The translations under genes were made by a program, and so were the position numbers. From CAYULW01 sp964445815 (GTDB lineage: Bacteria > Bacteroidota > Bacteroidia > Flavobacteriales_E > Vicingaceae): 64,000 nucleotides of DNA. The stretch covers positions 248,001 through 312,000 of the forward strand of contig CAYULW010000004.1 in assembly GCA_964445815.1 (NCBI GenBank). Direction: 5' to 3'. Below, in pieces: positions 58,456 to 64,000 of the stretch (position 1 is the stretch's first letter; each line of letters opens with the position of its first letter). The notes under the pieces are model-generated. The model was given only the letters and a program-made list of their open reading frames with translations, had not been told where the DNA came from and ran no database searches.

Positions 58456-58878
58456 CTAGTTCTTATTGTATTTAGCGTTCATGTAATCGACAGACTCACG
58501 TATTAGGGTTTTTAAAACTTTCACATCAATATCTGCTAATTTGTTAATGTAAAGACAGGATTTTCCTGTTTTGAATTTTCCTAGTTTGGACATTAATTCT
58601 GCATAGCGTTTAAAGCCGGGCATTATGTATACGGTCATGGCACTTTTGCGTGGTGAAAATCCGGTAATAAAGAAGTCGCCTTCTCTTCCGCTCTCGTACT
58701 TATAATGGTACTGTCCAAAACCGATTAAGCTTGGCCCCCACATGACTGGCACCTCATTCGTGATGTCTTTCATAATTTCTAAGAGGGTGTACGCATCTTT
58801 TCGCTTTGTCTCGTTTTCTACTCCCTCAATAAAGGACTCCGGAGAAACTTTAGTGGGCTGTGTCTTATTTTGAGCCAT
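58456..58878 (-). CDS. DUF1801-family protein
   Basis: A 140-residue cytosolic protein with the DUF1801 fold: MKDITNEVPVMWGPSLIGFG (about 37-56), FFITGFSPRKSAMTVYIMPG and LGKFKTGKSCLYINKLADID. It resembles the proteins at 31256-31600 and 43531-44115 in this domain. The function is not established; a role as an iron- or small-molecule-binding chaperone has been proposed for relatives. It shares the minus strand with apaG, which lies 39 bases upstream. Confidence 0.83.
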   Translation of the reverse strand: MAQNKTQPTKVSPESFIEGVENETKRKDAYTLLEIMKDITNEVPVMWGPSLIGFGQYHYKYESGREGDFFITGFSPRKSAMTVYIMPGFKRYAELMSKLGKFKTGKSCLYINKLADIDVKVLKTLIRESVDYMNAKYNKN

Positions 58879-58917
58879 AAATATTTAATTCACAACTTTT
58901 TTGTCGTTATAGAAGCT

Positions 58918-59304
58918 CTAATTGAGCTTGAAGTTAGCAATCAATTCAAATTCGGGAATTTTAACCTCAAACAACTCATTGTCTTCAACCCTTTTCATCA
59001 GATAAGTTCCCCACATCAGTCCGATTTCTGATTGTAGGTTACAAAATGAATCGTATTCATGAACCTGACCGGGCAATATGATGGGCTGTTCTCCAATGAC
59101 TCCTTCCCCTTTAACTTCAGAGTATTCGCTTACGGAGTCGAAAATGTACCAATGTCTCCTTAAGAGCTGAACAGCATAGTTGTTGTTGTTTCTTATACTG
59201 ATGTGGTAACTAAAAAGAAATTCCCTTTTATTGGGCTGAGAATGATCATTCTCAAACTTAGCTTGAGCACTAACTTCTATTTTCTGAGTAATACTGGTTG
59301 CCAT
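58918..59304 (-). CDS. apaG: ApaG-family protein
   Basis: A 128-residue protein with the ApaG fibronectin-III-like fold. Visible motifs include FLFSYHISIRNNNNYAVQLL, then RRHWYIFDS, GEGVIGEQPIILPGQVHEY and SEIGLMWGTYLM, as in bacterial ApaG and F-box FBXO3. It is thought to bind phosphate or diphosphate compounds. The exact reaction is unsettled. It lies 24 bases downstream of the T9SS plug gene on the same strand. Confidence 0.92.
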   Translation of the reverse strand: MATSITQKIEVSAQAKFENDHSQPNKREFLFSYHISIRNNNNYAVQLLRRHWYIFDSVSEYSEVKGEGVIGEQPIILPGQVHEYDSFCNLQSEIGLMWGTYLMKRVEDNELFEVKIPEFELIANFKLN

Positions 59305-59328
59305 GAAAACAATATTAGGAATAAAGCA

Positions 59329-60723
59329 TTAATCTAATGAATTGTTACTGTTTTTTATTTCAAAACCAACAAGACGATCATAAATTTCTCCCTGCTTTCT
59401 ATGATAGACGAAGAAGTAGTAATCATTTTCAGTTTCCGAATGAGTTCCTTCTATACTGCTTAAATCTCCTTTCGATTTTCCATTAGGCAACACGGCATAA
59501 TTGTAATTGTAATAGCCTTGTTTTAAAGGTACCTCAAGTACATATTCATTATTGATTTCAACGTATTTCATCTTAAATCGTTCTTGAAACTGCCAATCGC
59601 TAAGTTCTCCGAATACATAGACATCTCCATTGTAAACAGGAGACTCCCTTTTTAGGGTAAAATGTGTTTGAACGTAATCGGCACCTCTGAAGCTATCTTC
59701 ACTCTCGTCTCGTTTAATCAATCTCCGTCCGTTTAAGTCTTGCTGGAACAAATAACGTTTAAAAGAGCGAGGTTCTTCCTCTAGAACAAATAAATGAGTT
59801 CTTCCGTTTATTATTTGAATGCCATCTACATTCATGGATTGGTATCTCAGATCTTTGGCATCAAAGAAGCGATATTCATTGTCGCCGTCAAAAAGGTTTT
59901 CTTCTTCATAGTTATAAATGAGTTCAGGAGTTCTTACAAAAAGAGGTTTTAGATTTGTTATGGCATTGTCCCATCTTCTGTTTTGAAGGATAACGACTTT
60001 TAGGTCTAAATAAGGATCAGTCACGGGATATTGACTAATGTCCAGTGTAAAATCGACCTCTTGCTTGTAGTCTCGATATCTGGCTAAGGTGGCCATATGA
60101 ATATCGGTCTTGATTTTAATTCTTTTCATAACGACAAAGAAGCGTCTGGTTAAAACCAGCTTCTCAGGGTCATTGTCCTCATATACTTTTATAATGTAGT
60201 TGCCAGATAATTTAAACTGAATTTCTTCATTAGGAAATACTAAAGAGTAGTGTATGAAAGGTTGAAATGTATTAAAAGAATATTCGTAATCATTGATAAA
60301 GCCATTCATAAAGCCATTTAAATATTCTTGTGGACTCAATCCAGAAGGCTCCCAGTTGGCATTACAATGTATGAGTTGATAACTATAGGCATGATATTTA
60401 TTGTCCAGATTATCAAAGTGCAACTCCAGCTGTTTGTTATCTCCCAGAAACAGAACAGGATAACTCATTACAGCCCCTTTTACGAACAACTGAGGACTAT
60501 CCACTTCATCTACATATACATGGTCTTCATACCTTAAGTTTGAACGATTACTTTCATCTAAATCTTCTGGATTATCTTTAGATTTTTCTTGTATTTCAAT
60601 TGTTTTTACCTGTTTATCAGACATTAATGGTTCGCTCAAATCCTTCTTGCTTTTACATGATAATATAAAGTGGAAGAGCAAAAAAATAGACACTAATCGA
60701 ATAGTAAATTTGTACATGTTCAA
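59329..60723 (-). CDS. Type IX secretion system plug protein (DUF5103)
   Basis: A 464-residue exported protein. The signal peptide (SIFLLFHFILSC) ends in a lipobox Cys at about 23, so it is probably a lipoprotein. The first domain has VMSYPVLFLGDNKQLELHFD and YSYQLIHCNANWEPSGLSPQ, and YSFNTFQPFIHYSLVFPNEE, typical of DUF5103. In type IX secretion this protein plugs the outer-membrane SprA channel. It shows that the organism has, or had, a T9SS, a trait confined to Bacteroidota. No other T9SS genes are in the window. Confidence 0.9.
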   Translation of the reverse strand: MNMYKFTIRLVSIFLLFHFILSCKSKKDLSEPLMSDKQVKTIEIQEKSKDNPEDLDESNRSNLRYEDHVYVDEVDSPQLFVKGAVMSYPVLFLGDNKQLELHFDNLDNKYHAYSYQLIHCNANWEPSGLSPQEYLNGFMNGFINDYEYSFNTFQPFIHYSLVFPNEEIQFKLSGNYIIKVYEDNDPEKLVLTRRFFVVMKRIKIKTDIHMATLARYRDYKQEVDFTLDISQYPVTDPYLDLKVVILQNRRWDNAITNLKPLFVRTPELIYNYEEENLFDGDNEYRFFDAKDLRYQSMNVDGIQIINGRTHLFVLEEEPRSFKRYLFQQDLNGRRLIKRDESEDSFRGADYVQTHFTLKRESPVYNGDVYVFGELSDWQFQERFKMKYVEINNEYVLEVPLKQGYYNYNYAVLPNGKSKGDLSSIEGTHSETENDYYFFVYHRKQGEIYDRLVGFEIKNSNNSLD

Positions 60724-60861
60724 TACTTAAATGGTCTTGCCAAATTAATTGTAAACGTTCATAAAACACAAAAATGATTGATTTGTTATAGAGATTAACG
60801 ATTCTTTAATTCAAGTGAAGACTTGATGTTAAGAGCTTGTTAAAAAAAGTCAAAAAAAGCA

Positions 60862-60891
60862 TTTCTACCATTTAGATAAGTGCTATTTTTG
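60862..60891 (+). promoter_or_regulatory. Promoter of the nqr operon
   Basis: TATTTTTG (60884-60891) fits TAnnTTTG, with TTTC (60862-60865) 18 bases upstream as a possible -33 element. The nqrA ATG is 28 bases downstream. Confidence 0.5.
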
Positions 60892-60919
60892 CACCCAAAT
60901 TTTGAATCTATAGAAAAAG

Positions 60920-62269
60920 ATGTCAAACGTGCTAAAAATCAAAAGAGGAGTTGACATTAAATTGGTTGGTGAAGCAGAAAAAATTCTCGCAGATGCCCCA
61001 TACTCCGAAACGATAGCGATAAAACCTACGGACTTTCCAGGAATGAAGCCTAAAATGGCAGTAAAGGTTGGCGATGAAGTAAAAGCCGGTACAACCATTT
61101 TTTACGATAAGGACAATGAACAAATTAAATTTGCAAGTCCTGTAAGTGGAGAAGTTGCTGAAATAAAGAGAGGCGAAAAAAGAGTCATTTTGGAAGTTAT
61201 TATTCTCGCTGATAAAGAGATTAAATACGAAAGCTTTAAAGCAGTTGACCCTCTGACTATTTCTCGCGATGAGTTGCTCAACATCATGACTTCTTCAGGT
61301 GTTTGGCCATTCATTAAGCAACGTCCTTATGATGTAATCGCTAATCCGGAGGAAAAACCTAAAGCAATATTCGTTTCTGCTTTTGATTCGTCTCCTCTCG
61401 CACCTGATAATGACTTTATCTTACATGGACAAGGAGAAGTTTTTCAAATTGGACTCAATGCCTTAAGTCAGTTGACGGATGGTAAAGTACACTTGACTGT
61501 TAATGCTGATGCAAAAGCAGATGAGGCATTCTTAAATGCTAAAAATGTTCAACTGAATCAGATTTCAGGTCCACATCCTTCTGGAAATGTTGGTGTTCAA
61601 ATTCACCATATTGACCCAATTGGAAAAGGAGAAGTTGTTTGGACTTTAAAACCACAGGATGTTCTAACCATTGGACGTTTGTTTAAAGAAGGTAAATATG
61701 ACGCTTCTCGTGTGGTAGCGGTTTCCGGTTCTCAGGTTAAATCTCCTAAATATTACAAGACGCTTTTAGGAACAAACACCAAGACATTATTTGCAGACAT
61801 TAATGATGGCAATACAAGATTTATCAGTGGTAATGTATTGACAGGTACTCAAATTGCTCAGGATGGGTATCTTGGTTATTACGATTATCAGGTTACAGCC
61901 ATTCCGGAAGGGGGAGAACCACAAATGTTTGGATGGATTACTCCGAATCCGAGTAAATTTAGTATCTCTAGAGCATTGGTCTCTTGGATGCAACCCAATA
62001 AAAAGTACAACCTTACAGCAGATATGAATGGTGAGCCTCGTCCTTTTGTGGTTACTGAGGAATATGAGAAAGTCTTCCCATTCGAAATTTATCCGGTTCA
62101 ATTGATTAAAGCCATAATGGTTCAAGATATCGAATTGATGGAGAATTTGGGCATTTACGAAGTCGCTCCTGAAGATTTTGCATTGTGTGAAACGGTATGT
62201 ACTTCAAAGATAGAATCTCAGAAGATTGTCAGAGATGGATTGTTAAAGTTAAAAGCTGAAATGAGCTAA
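60920..62269 (+). CDS. nqrA: Na+-translocating NADH:quinone reductase subunit A
   Basis: A 449-residue cytosolic subunit of Na+-NQR, usual length. It opens with IKRGVDIKLVGEAEKILAD and contains DFPGMKPKMAVKVGDEVKAG, ASPVSGEVAEIKRGEKR, WPFIKQRPYD and VFPFEIYPVQLIKAIM, as in NqrA. The complex oxidises NADH, reduces ubiquinone or menaquinone, and pumps Na+. The operon order is nqrABC, 21-bp spacers, with nqrDEF expected past the window end. Confidence 0.96.
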   Translation: MSNVLKIKRGVDIKLVGEAEKILADAPYSETIAIKPTDFPGMKPKMAVKVGDEVKAGTTIFYDKDNEQIKFASPVSGEVAEIKRGEKRVILEVIILADKEIKYESFKAVDPLTISRDELLNIMTSSGVWPFIKQRPYDVIANPEEKPKAIFVSAFDSSPLAPDNDFILHGQGEVFQIGLNALSQLTDGKVHLTVNADAKADEAFLNAKNVQLNQISGPHPSGNVGVQIHHIDPIGKGEVVWTLKPQDVLTIGRLFKEGKYDASRVVAVSGSQVKSPKYYKTLLGTNTKTLFADINDGNTRFISGNVLTGTQIAQDGYLGYYDYQVTAIPEGGEPQMFGWITPNPSKFSISRALVSWMQPNKKYNLTADMNGEPRPFVVTEEYEKVFPFEIYPVQLIKAIMVQDIELMENLGIYEVAPEDFALCETVCTSKIESQKIVRDGLLKLKAEMS

Positions 62270-62290
62270 TTCATTAAAATCAAAGATTAG

Positions 62291-63481
62291 ATGAATCCTA
62301 TACATAATTTATTAGAAAAGATTAAGCCGAACTTTGAAGAAGGAGGGAAGCTGGAAAAATTTTATCCAGTTTACGATGGTTTTGCAACATTCCTTTTTGT
62401 GCCGGGACATACGACACATTCAGGCTCACATATCCGAGATGGTATTGATTTGAAACGCACCATGATTATGGTGGTTCTTGCAATGGTTCCTGCTCTTTTA
62501 TTCGGAATGTGGAATACAGGCTACCAGCATTTTTTAGCACTTGGAGAAACAGTGACCTTTATGGATCAGTTTTTATATGGAGCAATGCAAGTAATGCCAT
62601 TGGTGATTGTTTCGTATGCAGTTGGTTTAGGAGTTGAATTTATTTTTTGCATCATTAAGAAACATCAGATTCAGGAAGGATTCTTGGTTTCAGGAATGCT
62701 AATTCCATTGTGTCTTCCTGTTGAGATTCCATTATGGATGGTTGCTGTAGCTACGATTTTTGCGGTAGTGATTGGAAAAGAAGTTTTTGGTGGAACAGGA
62801 ATGAATATTGTCAATATCGCTTTAACAGCCAGAGCTTTCTTGTTCTTTGCTTATCCAACTTGGATGTCAGGAGATAAAGTGTGGATTGGTGGAGGAACGG
62901 ATTCTGCAACACAATTCATTGACGGTTCTACAGGAGCGACACTGCTCGCTCAGGCAACTGAGAAATCATCCGGTTTTGTAGATGTAGCAGGTAATCCTTA
63001 TGGAGACACCTTTATGAGTGCATTTATGGGAATGATTCCCGGTTCTATCGGTGAAACGTCGACTCTAGCTATTTTAATAGGAGCCGCTATTTTATTAATT
63101 ACAGGTATTGCTTCTTGGAAAATCATGTTATCAGGTGTTGCAGGTGGATACGTTATGGGTTTACTATTTAACCTTTGGGATGCCAATGCATTTATGGCTG
63201 TTCCTGCACATGAGCAATTGGTTTTTGGAGGATTTGCATTTGGAATCGTTTTTATGGCAACCGACCCTGTTACAGCCGCTCAAACCAGCATGGGCAAGTA
63301 CATTTATGGTTTTTTGATCGGCTTTTTAGCCATCATGATCAGGGTCTTTAATCCTGCTTATCCTGAGGGTGTAATGTTGGCCATTCTATTTATGAATGTA
63401 ATGGCACCGTTGATCGATCATTATGTGATTCAATCCAATATTAAAAAGAGACAAAAAAGAGCAGTCCCTGCAGCTGCATAA
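62291..63481 (+). CDS. nqrB: Na+-translocating NADH:quinone reductase subunit B
   Basis: A 396-residue inner-membrane subunit. About ten helices are visible. STGAT (213-217) fits the site where FMN is attached to Thr (Thr217). Conserved stretches are HSGSHIRDGIDLKRTMIMV, GMNIVNIALTARAFLFFAYP and DPVTAAQTSMGKYIYGFLIG. NqrB holds riboflavin/FMN cofactors and forms part of the Na+ channel. It follows nqrA by 21 bases and precedes nqrC by 10. Confidence 0.96.
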   Translation: MNPIHNLLEKIKPNFEEGGKLEKFYPVYDGFATFLFVPGHTTHSGSHIRDGIDLKRTMIMVVLAMVPALLFGMWNTGYQHFLALGETVTFMDQFLYGAMQVMPLVIVSYAVGLGVEFIFCIIKKHQIQEGFLVSGMLIPLCLPVEIPLWMVAVATIFAVVIGKEVFGGTGMNIVNIALTARAFLFFAYPTWMSGDKVWIGGGTDSATQFIDGSTGATLLAQATEKSSGFVDVAGNPYGDTFMSAFMGMIPGSIGETSTLAILIGAAILLITGIASWKIMLSGVAGGYVMGLLFNLWDANAFMAVPAHEQLVFGGFAFGIVFMATDPVTAAQTSMGKYIYGFLIGFLAIMIRVFNPAYPEGVMLAILFMNVMAPLIDHYVIQSNIKKRQKRAVPAAA

Positions 63482-63491
63482 ATTATAAGTT

Positions 63492-64000
63492 ATGGACGTT
63501 AATAAGAATTCATACACCTTTACCTTTTCTGCCATCTTGGTGATTGTAGTGGCAGCTGTTTTAGCTTTTGCAGCTGAAAGCTTAAAGCCAATGCAAAAGG
63601 AAAACATGCGTTTGGAAAAAATGCAAAATATTCTGGCTTCTGTAAAGATTGAGGCAACACCAGAAGAAGCAAAAGAGAAATTCGATCAATACATAGTAGA
63701 GCAAAAATTACTCAACAGTAAAGGAGAAGTCATTGCGCCTCAAGGCAAAACAGCATTTGATATTGATGTGGTTAAAGAGTTCAAAGGTTTAGATGAAGAC
63801 GAAAGAAATTATCCTCTTTTTATATTCGAAGACAATGGAGAAAGAAAGTACATTATTCCGTTAGCCGGAAAGGGACTTTGGGGACCCATCTGGGGTTATG
63901 TGGCATTCAATGGCGACATGAACTCCGTCTACGGTTCAACCTTTGATCATAAAACAGAAACTCCGGGCTTAGGCGCTGAAATAAAGGAAACATGGTTTCA
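63492..64000 (+). CDS. nqrC: Na+-translocating NADH:quinone reductase subunit C (3' end outside window)
   Basis: The open frame runs from the ATG at 63492 to the window end, giving the first 169 residues. One N-terminal membrane helix is seen (SAILVIVVAAVLAFAAE, about 12-28). The periplasmic FMN-binding domain begins with YIIPLAGKGLWGPIWGYV and HKTETPGLGAEI. The FMN-Thr motif (SGAT) would come after the window end. It continues the nqr operon. Confidence 0.93.
   Translation, partial: MDVNKNSYTFTFSAILVIVVAAVLAFAAESLKPMQKENMRLEKMQNILASVKIEATPEEAKEKFDQYIVEQKLLNSKGEVIAPQGKTAFDIDVVKEFKGLDEDERNYPLFIFEDNGERKYIIPLAGKGLWGPIWGYVAFNGDMNSVYGSTFDHKTETPGLGAEIKETWF

Noticed and set aside
60811..60826. Hairpin TCAAGT/ACTTGA upstream of nqrA as a riboswitch or terminator
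   Set aside because: A 6-bp stem without T-run and upstream of the promoter elements; too weak to call.
1..64000. CRISPR arrays, tRNA or rRNA genes, insertion sequences
   Set aside because: I saw no regularly spaced repeats, no cloverleaf-like segments in the gaps and no transposase motifs. This was by reading only, so a tRNA scan could still find one.

Overview
The window is 64 kb of an AT-rich chromosome from a member of the Bacteroidota. The evidence is a type IX secretion plug protein (DUF5103), a DUF3667 protein, a long NusB of about 310 residues, a Na+-NQR operon, mostly absent Shine-Dalgarno sequences, and several promoters of the TAnnTTTG type known from this phylum. A marine or saline habitat is a guess from Na+-NQR. 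I cannot fix family or genus. I found no rRNA, tRNA, CRISPR array or insertion sequence.

Region 1 (1-21673) is the distal part of an extracellular contractile injection system (eCIS, Afp/PVC/AlgoCIS type). It holds a VgrG-like spike cut by the window edge, four candidate cargo genes, a gp25-like baseplate protein, a large baseplate J protein, a fibre-like protein, a PAAR-like tip (DUF4280), a second baseplate protein, an Afp14-type tape measure protein, and an Afp15-type AAA+ ATPase on the opposite strand. Sheath and tube genes should lie upstream of the window. Three cargo genes carry near-identical DUF4157 cores joined to unrelated C-termini. One C-terminus looks like a CheD/CNF-type glutamine deamidase. 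A fourth cargo gene looks like an ADP-ribosyltransferase fold. Inside the locus are also an orphan LuxR-type regulator with Glu at the phospho-acceptor position, and a membrane-anchored GH18 hydrolase coupled to a small two-helix membrane protein, a possible particle-release module.

Region 2 (21.7-38.2 kb) is ordinary chromosome: an outer-membrane protein, a SulP transporter, a TetR-controlled ABC/HlyD/TolC export operon whose ATPase has lost most catalytic motifs, DUF1801 and DUF3667 genes, and a tight minus-strand operon (aminotransferase, heptose-kinase-like PfkB, WbqC, acyl-CoA carboxylase beta). A VIT1-type metal transporter follows.

Region 3 (38.2-44.5 kb) is an accessory or decaying zone: an orphan 642-residue protein with toxin-like architecture, a pseudogene fragment that duplicates the 3' end of a gene 3.6 kb away, a frameshifted OmpA-like gene, several tiny membrane proteins, and a 145-bp imperfect palindrome before dnaE.

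Region 4 (44.5-64 kb) is housekeeping: dnaE, trxA, a DUF58 gene, a large membrane protein, hsp20, an MsbA-like ABC exporter, a leucine-dehydrogenase-like enzyme, the nusB-DUF1573-yajC-ybbR-coaE cluster, apaG, the T9SS plug gene and nqrA-nqrB-nqrC (the last cut by the window end).
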